The position numbers and the translations under genes were made by a program. Under the pieces are notes generated by a model, which saw only the letters and a program-made list of their open reading frames with translations, was not told the origin of the DNA and did no database searches. Shown here one piece after another: positions 1 to 9,506 of a DNA stretch of 57,435 bases. This DNA comes from Psilocybe azurescens (taxonomy: Eukaryota > Basidiomycota > Agaricomycetes > Agaricales > Agrocybaceae): the NCBI GenBank assembly GCA_023853785.1, contig JAJIRX010001079.1, forward strand, positions 1 through 57,435, written 5' to 3'. How positions within the stretch are numbered: the stretch's first letter is position 1; every line of letters begins with the position of its first letter.

Positions 1-236
1 AACATGAGCTCTCCGCAGCTCTACGCACGCATGTGTAGATGTATTCTGAATCATGTGCCCATCGGGTCTTATTATTCCCGGTTCAATCTTAACGATGGTC
101 ATACATTGTGCCTGTGTGGGTGTCCTTGGGAAACCCGCACACATATCCTCACCTGCAAAGGACCTATCGTCCTCCCAGGACTTGCGAGCTTAGGCAGCCA
201 ACCATGTTGTGCTACCTTCACTCATTTTGGAGATGA
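1..236 (+). pseudogene. LINE ORF2 C-terminal end (T1)
   Basis: Encodes the extreme C-terminus of ORF2: the segment after RNase H with YARMCRCILNH and then a Cys/His cluster (CLCGCPWETRTHILTC). Related fungal LINEs carry a similar terminal zinc-binding motif. Other copies stop at FTHFWR followed by TGA. Here one T is missing from the T-run before that stop, so the frame reads on into the 3' UTR without meaning. Truncated at the left by the window. Confidence 0.75.
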
Positions 237-863
237 ACCCGAAAGTGTTTGCCTTCCGCTTGGCTCCCACTGCGGGCGTCGGTTGACAACTGACGTTGGG
301 CATTGTGGGGGAGTCTTCGTTCGGCGGTCTTGATTGGCATGGGCCAATTATCCGCTTGGCTCGTGGTTGTTTGGCTATGCTGGGGTAGGCCGCCGCGGGG
401 CTTGTTTGCCACTCGCTTTGGTGTTCGACTCACTACCTTCACCCAGGACCCAAATATGTTACGAATGGCGTTGAGTAGCGGGAACCACCGCTAGTCTTGG
501 CTGCTGGACTTGGGCACCCCCGCCCTTGTTAGTTATCTCCTGTTGGTGCTGCTTAGTTCTCATCAGGCTTCCTAAGGCTAGGGTCACTCCTATCCTATAT
601 CCCGCGAGGTTGTTCTTTGTAGATAAGTTTCTATTTGTTTCTTCTTCTGCATCGAGGTTGGCGTTATATCCCCACAGTAGCTACCCCGTTATGTGTTCAG
701 CACGGTCATTTATCGTAGACTTCAGTGTTTTCAACGGACTCTTAGTAGTTTTGGCAAACAGTTTCTTAGTAGTTTCCTGGTCGGGCATTTGTACTTAGCG
801 ACCGGACTGCTTTCGTGCACCGGTATACAAATTGATGATTTAAAAAATAAAAAAAAAAAAAAA
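1..863 (+). mobile_element. LINE copy T1 (3' part, cut by window edge)
   Basis: The last part of ORF2, the whole 3' UTR and the poly(A) tail of the local Tad1/I-like LINE family. The 3' end reads ACCGGTATACAAATTGATGATTT and then an A-rich tail at 841-863, the same end found in the other copies. The right flank is a 50 bp scrap of another LINE in the opposite orientation, so T1 probably inserted into an older LINE tail at AAAGAACAACC. The left TSD lies outside the window. Confidence 0.88.
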
Positions 864-917
864 GAACAACCTCGCGGGATATAGGATAGGAGTGATCCTA
901 GCCTTAGGAAGCCTGGG
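864..917 (-). mobile_element. LINE 3' UTR scrap, opposite orientation
   Basis: About 50 bp matching the reverse complement of the LINE 3' UTR (the segment with CTCGCGGGATATAGGATAGG, also at 2070-2110 and 9760-9800). It sits between the T1 poly(A) tail and a Copia fragment. It is probably the remainder of an older minus-strand LINE that T1 entered. Confidence 0.7.
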
Positions 918-1812
918 GGCTGTCTCTGCTTATGTCCATGTGTGGAATCGACTCCCAACCGCGCCTCTGCCTGCTACAACGCCCCTATACTGCTTGGTAC
1001 AAGAAGAAACCCGATATTAGCCATTTCCGGGTGTTTGGGTGCACTGCTTATGTCTATATTCAGCGAGACAAGCGCAAATCGCTGCAATCGCACACAGAGA
1101 AGTGTACTCGCCGCTCTACACGCACCCCAAAGCCCCCTAGTGAATGGTGGAAGGTTGCACCTGCTCCTTCTTCTGCCGCGGACAATAACGAGTCAAATCC
1201 ATCTCTAGATGACGATATGGATGAAGTTCAATTTGCAGGAGCTGCTTCGACATCTGACCCACACAACTATAAGCAGGCCATGAAGAGCGATGATTCTGAG
1301 CGATGGAGCGAAGCAGCACTTGCTGAATACAACACCTTGCTTCAAAACCGCACATGGGACATTGTGGACCTGCTACAGGGTGAAAAGGCTATTGGCTCTA
1401 GCTGGGTGTTTCGCATTAAGCGCAATTCAGACGGCTCTATTGAACGCTACAAGGCCCGAATCATCGCCCAAGGCTGCTCTCAACGTCCCGGACGTGACTA
1501 TCATGAAGTCCATGCACCTACACCTCGCCCTGCGACGATACGCACTACATTTGCTATAGCTGCTGCTGAGGACCTAGAACTGCGCTCTGTTGATATCTCA
1601 GCTGCTTTCACCAATGGAGACTTGGATGAGTACATCTACATGAAGCAGCCTGATGGATTCCATGAGGGCGCTCCAAACAAGGTCTGCAGGCTCCGAAAAT
1701 CATTGTATGGTCTCAAGCAGTCAGCTCGTCAGTGGAACATCAAATTGCATGCTGCACTCACCCAAATGGGATTCAGGCGAGTTGAAGCAGACAGATCTGT
1801 CTACATCTACTC
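918..1812 (+). pseudogene. Copia pol fragment: integrase end, connector, RT N-terminal half
   Basis: A Ty1/Copia polyprotein fragment on the plus strand. It starts near the end of the integrase (VFGCTAYVYIQRDKRKS). It then has an acidic connector that lacks the stretch Copia-1 keeps at 27185-27596. The RT N-terminal half follows: ALAEYNTLLQNRTWDIV, GSSWVFRIKRNSDGSIERYK, VDISAAFTNGDLDEYIYMKQ and SLYGLKQSARQWN. These are classic Copia RT blocks; the Asp of VDISAAF is the first catalytic Asp. The fragment ends at SVYIYS, where the poly(T) of LINE T2 begins, so the catalytic DD block is missing. The open frame runs on into the T2 poly(T), which is an artefact. A frame break near 975 is shared with Copia-1. 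Confidence 0.88.
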
Positions 1813-3761
1813 TTTTTTTTTTTTTTTTTTTTTTATATCATCAATTTGTATACCAGTGCGCGAAAGCAGTCCGGTCGCTAAGTACAAATGCCCGACCAGG
1901 TAACTACTAAGAAACTGTTCGCCGAAACTACTAAGAGTCCGTTGGAAACGCTGAAGCCTACGATAAATGACTGTGCTGAACACATAACGGGGTAGCTACT
2001 GTGGGGATATAACGCCAACCTCGATGCAGAATAGGAGACAATGAACTGAACCTATCTACAAAGAACAACCTCGCGGGATATAGGATAGGAGTGACCCTAG
2101 CCTTAGGAAGCCTGGGGTGGAGCAGATGCAACACCAGCAGGAGATAACTAACAAGGGCGGGGGCGCCCAGGTCCAGCAGCCAAGACTAGCGGTACCAGCT
2201 CTCCCTGGTCCCACATACTCGACGCCGTTCGTAACGTGGCCCAGGTCCTGGGTGAAGGTAGTGAGTCGAACACCGAAGCAAGTGGCAAACAAGCCCCGCC
2301 GAAACGGCCTACCCCCAGCATAGCCAAACAACCACGAGCTAAGCGGATAATTGGCCCATGCCAATCAAGTCCGCCGAACGAAGAATCCCCCACAATGCCC
2401 AACGTCAGTTGTCAACCGACGCCCGCAAGGGGAGCCGAGCGGAAGGCAAACACTTTCGGGTTCATCTCCAAAAATGAGTGAAGGTAGCACAATGTGGTTG
2501 GCTGCCTAAGCTCGCAGGTCCTGGGAGGACGATAGGTCCGTTTGCAGGTGAGGATGTGCGTGCGGGTTTCTCAAGGACACCCACACGGGCACGACATTTC
2601 ACCGTCGTTAAGGTTAAATCGGGAATAGTAAGACCCGATGGGCGCATGATTCAGAATACACCTACACATGCGTGCGTAGAGCTGCGGGGAGCTCATGTTC
2701 GCGAAGTGAATCCAGGGGTTATCTTTGCCCCCGGGCTGTGCAACGGCCCCGTCGACCGTTTTGAGTTGGAGAAAGTTCCGGCCTCGATATTCGGGGTCCT
2801 GGAATAGGACATTCCAGGAGGCGCCACGAGAGGGCAGCCTGCATGCGCAGGCTGTCAAAGATGTAGCTGGGCGTGGGCCCAGTGCGACTTTGAGTTCGGT
2901 TGCGTACTCATGTGCTTTATAGTGCAAGTCCCACTGCAATCGCGAGGGGACGTACACAAAGGTGATTGACTGGCCATCCTTGCGGGTGAACCAAGTCTGA
3001 AGAGCCTCACAGACAGCCACAGAGTGGCCCTGTCCGGAGTGGATAGAAGGATCAACAGCTCGGCGGGCAGATGCCATCGAGTCTGTGAAGATGAAGATGT
3101 CCGTGCAGTCGTCACGCGAGGTTGCATTGACGATTGCAGAACGAATGGCATAGAGCTCCGCATCAGGGGCGGTGACTTTGCCTGCGACATGTCTAGCGCG
3201 CCAGCGCTTCGACTCCGCCGCTGAACAGAATGGAGGCCGCAATGGCTTGATACCGTCCTGAGAGGGGCAGACTTGCGTCTGTCCCTGCATAGTATGTCCC
3301 GATATTCTCCGAGATTTTGTCCCGGAGTTTATCGAGGTGTTTGGTGCGCTGCTTCAACTCCTTGTCGGCGTCAGCCGCGAGAAATCTTGCAGTCATCGAA
3401 GTGGACTTGGTCCGCAAAGCGGTCCATAAGTTGAACACCCGGTCTGGAGAGCGGGTTCATCGGGAGTAGGGTCTCCGTCAAAGCAAGAACATTAGTGTCG
3501 GACTCAAAAGAGTCCCACTAGTGCGGAAGATTTCCGGTTCAGACATAGTCTGAATCGAAGGGAGGGGTGCGGCGCTATAGTGCCGCAGTTAAAGCGAGAG
3601 AGAACGCTCTCACAGGATGTGTCGGGGTCAGGGTGGCGAACTGGTAGTCAGCTTGCTCAGACAGGCGGCGAAGAAGGAGATTGATGGGGGGAGGCCAGCA
3701 AGGGCCTCCACTCCACCAGTCGGCGAGGTGCAGAATGCACCAGTAATCCACAATGCAGCGG
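1813..3761 (-). mobile_element. LINE copy T2, minus strand, truncated
   Basis: Poly(T) at 1813-1834 marks the 3' end of a minus-strand LINE that entered the Copia RT. The 3' UTR runs to about 2461, then ORF2 in reverse (terminal Cys/His segment, RNase H, end of the RT region). At 3761-3762 the sequence jumps back from the RT-end region to the C-terminal region of ORF2, so either T2 is broken here or the LINE has an internal duplication continuing as T3. No matching TSD was found for the far end. Confidence 0.85.
2462..3761 (-). pseudogene. LINE ORF2 fragment (T2): RT end, RNase H, C-terminus
   Basis: Read right to left. The segment after the RT comes first. The RNase H domain follows, with DAELYAIRSAIVNAT, FIFTDSMASARRAVDP and SITFVYVPSRLQWD; the Glu of AELYAI and the Asp of FTDSMA fit the RNase H acidic pattern. 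The C-terminal Cys/His segment comes last. The usual stop falls at 2462-2464 after FTHFWR. The frame is broken at least twice (around 3190-3290 and near 2590), so this is a dead copy. RNase H would degrade RNA in the RNA:DNA hybrid during target-primed reverse transcription. Confidence 0.85.
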
Positions 3762-4671
3762 AACCCCAGGGGTTGTCTTTGCCCCCGGGCTGTGCAACGG
3801 CCCGTCGACCATTTTGAGTTGGAGAAAATTCCGACCTCGATATTCGGGGTCTTGGAACAAAACATTCCAAGAAGTGCTGCGAGAGAGGGCAGCTTGCATA
3901 CAAAGGCTGTCAAATGATGTAGCTGGGCGTGGGCCCAGTGTGACTTTGAGTTCGGTTGCGTACTCGTTTGCTTTATAGTGCAAGTCCCACTGCAATCGCG
4001 AGGGGACGTACACAAAGGTAATTGACTGGCCATCCTTGCGGGTGAACCAAGTCTGAAGAGCCTCACAGACAGCCACGGAGTGGCCCTGTCCAGAGTGGAT
4101 AGAGGGATCAACAGCTCGACGGGCAGATGCCATCGAGTCTGTGAAAATGAAAATGTCCGTGCAGTCGTCATGCGAAGTCACATTGATGATTGCAGAACGA
4201 ATGGCATATAGCTCCACATCAGGGGCGGTGACTTTGCCTGCGACATGTCTAGCGCGCCAGCGCTTCGACTCCCGCCGCTGAACAGGATGGAGGCCGCAAT
4301 GGCTTGATACTGTCCGGAGAGGGCAGACTGGCATCTGTCCCTGCGTAGTAGGTCCCGATGTTTTCCGAGATTTTGTCTCAGAGCTTATCGAGGTGTTTGG
4401 TACGCTGCTTCAATTCCTTGTCGGCATCGCCACGAGAAATCTTGCAGTCGTCGAAGTGGACTTGGTCCGCAAAGCGGTCCATTAGTCGAACACCCGGTCT
4501 GGAGAGTGGGTTCATCGGTAGTAAGGTCTCCGTCAGAGCAAGAACATTAGTGTCGGACTCAAAAGAGTCCCACTAGTGTGGAAGATCTCTGGTTCGGACA
4601 TGGTCTGAATTGTGAGGGAAGGGTGCGGTGCAATAGTGCCGCAATTGAAGTGAGAGAGGAAGGCTCTCACA
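3762..4671 (-). pseudogene. LINE ORF2 fragment (T3, distal part): RNase H region
   Basis: Contains the same RNase H blocks as T2 (DVELYAIRSAIINVT, FIFTDSMASARRAVDP, SITFVYVPSRLQWD) and the stretch before it with the VRLMDRFADQVHFDDC block. Frame breaks occur at several points, for example near 4280. It is interrupted at 4671 by the insertion of T4. Confidence 0.8.
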
Positions 4672-6799
4672 ACATGGTGCATGCTGGGTGGGCCAAGGGA
4701 CTCAAGACTAGCGTCATTGCCTTTGATGTCGCTCAGTTCTTCCCGTCACTCAACCATAAAGTTCTCATGGCTATTCTCCGGAAGCTAGGGTTTAGCGACA
4801 ATGTCGTGAAATTTTTCTCCCATTACTTGGTCGGTCGCTCTCACGCCAATACGCATGGGGTGACTTCATCTCCGACCTTCGCCAGGCAGATGTAGGAGTG
4901 GAACAGGGCGGAGCCCTGTCCCCAGTCCTTTCTGCACTCTACCTTACCCTCATCATGAGGCTATTCGAGCTGGATCCACTCACTCGTGGGTGCTTCCTGC
5001 TCTCATACGTCGATGATGGCACCCTTGTGGTGCAATCAAAGTCCCTTCTTGACAACTGTGAAGCCCTTAAACGGGCTTATGGTGTCATATTCAAGCTGTT
5101 CAAGAAATTTGGACTCGCACTGGAGCACGACAAGTCCGAAGTATTCCACTTCGATCGGTCGCACTCCAAAGACAATCCCCCTGTCGATCTGGGTTATGCT
5201 CCGTACACCGGCGCGACCCCTCTCAAACCCAAGCTGTATTGGCGGTACTTGGGTTTCTACTTGATCGCAAGCTCACTTTTACTGAGTATATCCGATATTA
5301 CTCCACCAAGGCTCTGTCTACCATCAAGGCGATGAAGATGCTTGGTAGCTCCACTCGAGGACTGCGCCCTGTCCAGAAATGCGTCCTTTATCATGCCTGC
5401 GTACTTCCCATAGTTATGTATGGCTTTTATCTTTGGTACTTTGCAGCTGCTCGCTGCAAAGGTGCCCTCCATCATCTCTCTACAATGCAGCGTTCCGCTG
5501 CACTGTAGATTACCGGTGCTTTCCGCACTTCTCCGACTGGTGGAGTGGAGGCCCTTGCGGGCCTCCCCCCTATCAACCTCCTTCTTCGCCGTCTATCTGA
5601 GCGAGCCAACTATCGGTTTGCTACACTGACCCCGATCCATCCAGTGAGGGCTTTCCTCTCTCGCTTCAATTGCGGCACTATCGCGCCGCACCCCACTCTC
5701 TCGATCCAGACCATGTCTGAACTGGAGATTTTCCGCACTAGTGGGACTCTATTTGAGTCCGACACTAACGTTCTTGCTCTGACGGAGACCCTACTCCCGA
5801 TGAACCCGCTCTCCAGACCAGGTGTTCGACTTATGGACCGCTTTGCAGACCAAGTCCATTTCGATGACTGCAAGATTTTTTGTGGCGACGCCGACAAGGA
5901 ATTGAAGCAGCGCACCAAACATCTCGATAAGCTCCGTGACAAGATCTCGGAGAACATCAGGACCTACTATGCAGGGACAGATGCAAGTCTGCCCTCTCAG
6001 GACGGTATCAAGCCATTGCGGCCTCCATCCTGTTCAGTGGCAGAGTCAAGCGCTGGCGCGCTAGACATGTCGCAGGCAAAGTCACCGCCCCTGACGCTGA
6101 ACTCTATGCCATCCGTTCTGCAATTGTTAATGCGACTTCGGCGTGACAATGGCACAGACATTTTCATATTCACAGACTCAATGGCCTCTGCCCATCGAGC
6201 TGTTGATCCTTCTATCCACTCCGGACAGGGCCACTCTGTGGCTGTCTGCTAGGCTCTTCAGACTTGGTTCACCCGCAAGGATGGCCAGTCAATCACCTTT
6301 GTGTACGTCCCCTCAGCGCTTGCAGTGGGACTTGCACTACAAAGCACACGAGTACGCCACTGAACTCAAAGTCGCACTGGGCCCACGCCCAGCTACATCA
6401 TTGACAGCCTTTGTATGCAGGCTGCCCTCTCTCGCAGCGCCTCCTGGAATGTCTTATTCCAGGACCCCCGAATATCGAGGTCGGAACTTTCTCCAACTCA
6501 AAACGGTCGACGGGGCCGTTGCACAGCCCGGGGGCAAAGACAACCCCTGGGTTCATTTCGTGAACATGAGCTCTCCACAGCTCTACGCACGCATGTGTAG
6601 GTGCATTCTGAATCATGCACCCATCGGATCTTACTATTCCCAATTTAATCTTAACAATGGTCATACATCGTGCCCGTGTGGGTGTCCTTGGGAAACCTGC
6701 ACGCATATCCTCACCTGCAAAGGACTTACCGTCCTCCCAGGACTTGCAAGCTTAGGCAGCCAACCACATTGTGCTACCTTCACTCATTTTTGGAGATGA
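4672..6799 (+). pseudogene. LINE ORF2 fragment (T4): RT palm to C-terminus
   Basis: RT blocks in order: FDVAQFFPSLNH (catalytic Asp), a QGGALSPVLSALYL block, and SYVDDGTLVVQ with the YVDD active site at about 5006-5017. Next come the post-RT block (STKALSTIKAMKMLGSSTRG), RNase H (about 5990-6340) and the terminal Cys/His motif. The stop is at 6797-6799. The frame shifts by -1 just after KPKLYWRYLGFY (about 5258), a defect shared with T6 and T7. There is a further break near 4895, an in-frame TAG at about 6250 (ends AVC) and more shifts in RNase H. Reverse transcriptase and RNase H carry out target-primed cDNA synthesis. Confidence 0.88.
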
Positions 6800-6959
6800 A
6801 CCCAAAAGCGTTCGCCTTCTGCTCGACTCCCACTGCGGGCGTCGGGTTGACAACTGACGTTGGGCATTGTGGGGGGAGTCCTCGTCCGGTGGTCTTGATT
6901 GGCATGGGCCAATTATCCGCTTGACTTCGTGGTTGTTTGGCTATGCTGGGGGTAGGCCG

Positions 6960-7400
6960 TTTCGGCGGGGCTTGTTTGCCACTTGCTTCGGTGTTCGACT
7001 CACTACCTTCACCCAGGACCTGGACCACATTACAAATGGCGTTGAGTATGTGGGAACCAGGGAGAGCTGGTACCGCTAGTCTTGGCTGCTGGACCTGGGC
7101 GCCCTCCGCCCTTGTTAGTTATCTCCTGCTGGTGCTGCATCCACTTCACCCCAGGCTTCCTAAGGATAGGGTCACTGGCTCGCCACTGGCATCGGTGTTC
7201 GACTCACCTACCCCACTCAGGACCTAGGCCGGCGTTCACGAATGGCATCGGTATGCGGGAACTAGGGAGAGCTGGTACCGCTAGTCTTGGCCGCTGGACT
7301 TGGCCCCCCGCCCTTGTTAGTTATCTCCTGCTGGTGTTGCTTTCGCTCCACCCCAGGCTTCCTAAGGATATGGTCGCTCCTATCCTATATCCCACGAGGT
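6960..7400 (+). repeat. Duplicated, chimeric 3' UTR segment in T4
   Basis: The 3' UTR block from the TTCGACTCAC sequence to CCCTTGTTAGTTATCTCC occurs twice in a row. The first copy (about 6976-7150) is the variant with CTACCTTCACCCAGGACC. The second (about 7185-7340) is the variant with CTACCCCACTCAGGACC, otherwise seen alone in T10 and at 28030-28060 in T9. Two subfamily tails therefore lie in tandem in one copy. Confidence 0.75.
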
Positions 7401-7651
7401 TGTTCTTTGTAGATAGGTTCTGTTTTAGCTTCCTGTTCTGCATCGAGGTTGGCGTTATATCCCCACAGTAGCTACCCCGTTATGTGTTAAGCACGGTCAT
7501 TTATCGTAGGCTTCAGTGTTTCCAATGGACTCTTAGTAGTTTCGGCGAACAGTTTCTTAGTAGTTAACTGGTCGGGCATTTGTACTTAGCAACCGGACTG
7601 CTTTCGCGCACCGGTATACAAATTGATGATTTTTTTTTAAAAAAAAAAACA

Positions 7652-8359
7652 AAGGCTCTCACAGGATGGGTCGGGGTCAATGTGGCAAACCGGTAGTCGG
7701 CTTGCTCGGACAGACGGGCGAAGAAGAAGGTTGATAGGGGGAAGGCCCGCAAGGGCCTCCACCCCACCAGTCGGCAAGGTGCGGAATGCACCAGTAATCT
7801 ACAGTGCAGCTGAACGCTGCATTGTAGAGAGATAATGAAGGGCACCTTTGCAGCGGGCAGCTGCGAAGTACCACAGACAAAAGCCATATGTAACTATGGG
7901 AAGTACGCAGGCACGATAAAGGACACACTTCTGAACTGGGCGCAGTCCTTGAGTGGAGCTACCAAGCATCTTCATTGCCTTAACGGTTGACAAAGCCTTG
8001 GTGGAGTAATATTGGATATGCTCAGTAAAAGTGAGCTTCGCGATCGAAGTAGAACCCCAAGTACCGCCAATCCAGCTTGCGTTTGAGAAGGGTTGCGCCG
8101 GTATACAGACCATAGCCCAAATCGACAGGGGGTTGTCTTTAGAGTGCGACCGGTCAAGTGGAATACTTCAGACTTGTTGTGCTCCAGTGTGAGTCCAAAT
8201 TTCTTGAACAGTTTGAATATGACACCATACGCCCCATTTAAGGGCTTCACAGTTATCGAAAAAGGACTTTGATTGCACCACAAGAGTGCCATCATCGACA
8301 TATGAGAGCAGGAAACACCCACAAGTGAGTGGATCCAGCTTGAACAGCCTCATAATGAG
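7652..8359 (-). pseudogene. LINE ORF2 fragment (T3, proximal part): RT palm/thumb
   Basis: Minus-strand continuation of T3 beyond the T4 insertion. Includes SYVDDGTLVVQSKSF (YVDD active site near 8300), KFGLTLEHNKSEVFH and the post-RT block TKALSTVKAMKMLGSSTQG. Frame shifts occur at about 8040-8110 and 8250. It ends at 8359 against an LTR scrap, at the same RT position where plus-strand T5 ends. Confidence 0.83.
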
Positions 8360-8402
8360 ATCACCTGATCTATAGATAGAAGTATGAAATGCAGTTTTAA
8401 CA
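8360..8402. repeat. 43 bp remnant of the second LTR family
   Basis: CTGATCTATAGATAGAAG and the following bases to GCAGTTTTAACA match the 3' end of the solo LTR at 25071-25445. It ends in CA at 8402, as an LTR should. It is wedged between LINE pieces of opposite orientation and marks a recombination or deletion scar. Confidence 0.75.
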
Positions 8403-8983
8403 CACCCACGTCTTCACCGTCTTACTTGCGCTTGCCAATGCCTGCCTTAGGGTGGGGCACTGGCCTAAGCACTTCAAGGAGTCCATGTCGGTTATCATCC
8501 CAAAACCAAACAAGCCCTCCTACTCTGCTCCAAAGGCATTCAGGCCAATTGTGCTCCTGAATACCATTGGTAAATTGATTGAGAAAATGCTTTCCAATCA
8601 CATTCAGTTTGACGGTGTCGCTTCAGACATCTTCCACCCAAATCAGATTGGAGGGATCCGTCAAAGGTCCACCGAAGATGCCGGTCTCGTCCTGACACAC
8701 ATGGTGTGTGCTGGGTGGGCCAAAGGACTCAAGACTAGCATCATTGCCTTTGACGTCACTCAGTTCTTCCCGTCAGCTCAACCATGAGGTTCTCATGGCT
8801 ATCCTCTGGAAGCTAGGGTTTAGCGACAATGTTGTTAAATTCTTCTCCCATTATCTGGTTGGTCGCTCTATGCAGTATGCATGGGGTGACTTCATCTCTG
8901 ACCTTTGCCAGGCAGATGTAGGAGTGGGACAGGGCTCCGCTCTGTCCCCAGTCCTCTCTGCTCTTTACCTTACCCTCATTATG
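8403..8983 (+). pseudogene. LINE T5 fragment: RT domain, plus strand
   Basis: An internal LINE piece with no 5' or 3' end. It encodes the RT fingers and palm: VGHWPKHFKESMSVIIPKPN, KAFRPIVLLNT.GKLIEKML, HPNQIGGIRQRSTEDAGL, AFDV.QFFPS, and VGQGSALSPVLSALYL. There is a one-base shift near 8775 (FFPS to SLNHEV). It ends at CTCATTATG, where the Copia-1 LTR begins at 8984, so Copia-1 inserted into this LINE or the two were joined by rearrangement. The missing next block begins AGGCT, which is where T3 starts on the other strand. Confidence 0.85.
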
Positions 8984-9235
8984 TGTTAAAGGTGGCGAGT
9001 TCAGAAACGTGCGAGACAGCTGTGGTCCGAGTTTCGAGGTCACACTGTATCAGACAGAGTGGCAATGAGGGCCTGAAGTCCAAAGTGAGTAACTAAGTGT
9101 ATTGAGACTGAACTATGCTATCTACTTGCCTGAAGTCCGAAGTGAGTAACTAAGGAGTTCAAGCGGTGTGCTACAGCTACATAGGTGTCTGTCATGTGAT
9201 CCCATCAGTCTGAGTCTGAAATATCAATTCTAACA
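8984..9235 (-). repeat. Copia-1 3' LTR (252 bp)
   Basis: Bounded by TGTTA...TAACA and abutting a purine-rich tract on the internal side. An almost identical 252 bp copy in the opposite orientation lies at 26933-27184. The LTR contains the motif AAGTGAGTAACT twice, about 60 bp apart, each preceded by CTGAAGTCC. The left flank is TTATG (8979-8983); no matching 5 bp TSD was found. Confidence 0.88.
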
Positions 9236-9245
9236 TCCCCCTGTG
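9236..9245 (-). promoter_or_regulatory. Copia-1 polypurine tract
   Basis: On the minus strand CACAGGGGGA directly precedes the TG of the 3' LTR, the expected place and composition of the plus-strand primer of an LTR retrotransposon. Confidence 0.75.
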
Positions 9246-9506
9246 ATCTGAACAGTCTCAGAAATAAAAGAATGAAATATCCTCTAAACATAAATCCCTA
9301 TCTCCTCTCTGCAGAACTCAACCTTCGCAGCAGGCAGGGGCTTGGTAAGAATGTCTGCAACTTGCTCATCAGTTGAAACGAAGGTAGGGTTGATCATCTT
9401 GTCATTTACTGTGTCGTGCAGCCAGTAGAAGCGCAGGTCCAGGTGCTTCATGCGTCCATGGTGTTCAGGATTCTTGGATACGCTGATCGCAGATTGGTTG
9501 TCAATG
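9236..9506 (-). pseudogene. Copia-1 pol C-terminus (RNase H end)
   Basis: Minus strand: DNQSAISVSKNPEHHGRMKH, LDLRFYWLHD, and VSTDEQVADILTKPLPAAK. This is the C-terminal signature of Copia RNase H (DNQSA...H.R.KHID...VADILTKPL). The stretch between the last ORF residues (about 9284) and the PPT is short 3' non-coding. The piece ends at the 15 bp TSD GATTGGTTGTCAATG (9492-9506), where LINE T6 entered, and continues at 23886. Confidence 0.9.

Larger units (their letters stand above)
4672..7651 (+). mobile_element. LINE copy T4, plus strand, 5'-truncated, with TSD
   Basis: Starts abruptly inside the RT domain at 4672 and runs through ORF2, the 3' UTR and the A-rich tail ending near 7650. It is flanked by AAGGCTCTCACA at 4660-4671 and 7652-7663, a 12 bp TSD, so the 5' truncation happened at insertion. 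Its tail is unusual: T/A-rich TGATTTTTTTTAAAAAAAAAA instead of plain poly(A). The 3' UTR is longer than usual because a segment is present twice. Confidence 0.9.
3762..8359 (-). mobile_element. LINE copy T3, minus strand, split by T4
   Basis: Two minus-strand ORF2 pieces, 3762-4671 and 7652-8359, that join exactly if T4 is removed. They are held together by the duplication AAGGCTCTCACA at 4660-4671 and 7652-7663. T3 has no 3' UTR of its own: it starts at 3762 in the C-terminal part of ORF2. It may therefore be the continuation of T2 after a tandem duplication. It ends at CATAATGAG (8351-8359), in the RT palm, against a 43 bp LTR scrap. Confidence 0.8.

Noticed and set aside
218..442. Recurrent open frames on both strands of the LINE 3' UTR (around 300-760, 2056-2364, 9875-10284, 21315-21725, 33978-34309)
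   Set aside because: They recur in every LINE copy after the ORF2 stop, shift between copies and encode no known domain. They come from a GC-rich non-coding tail.
820..863. The recurring ACCGGTATACAAATTGATGATTT + poly(A) as a SINE
   Set aside because: It is always the end of a LINE 3' UTR continuous with ORF2; no independent tRNA-like head was seen.
932..1903. A 323-codon frame running from Copia RT into poly(T) and beyond
   Set aside because: The last ~30 codons (poly-Phe, then SSICIPVRESS) are the LINE poly(T) and 3' end read through; only the Copia part is real.
8984..9235. Repeats as a CRISPR-like or tandem array
   Set aside because: Only two spaced motif copies inside an LTR with TG...CA ends; there are no regular spacers.
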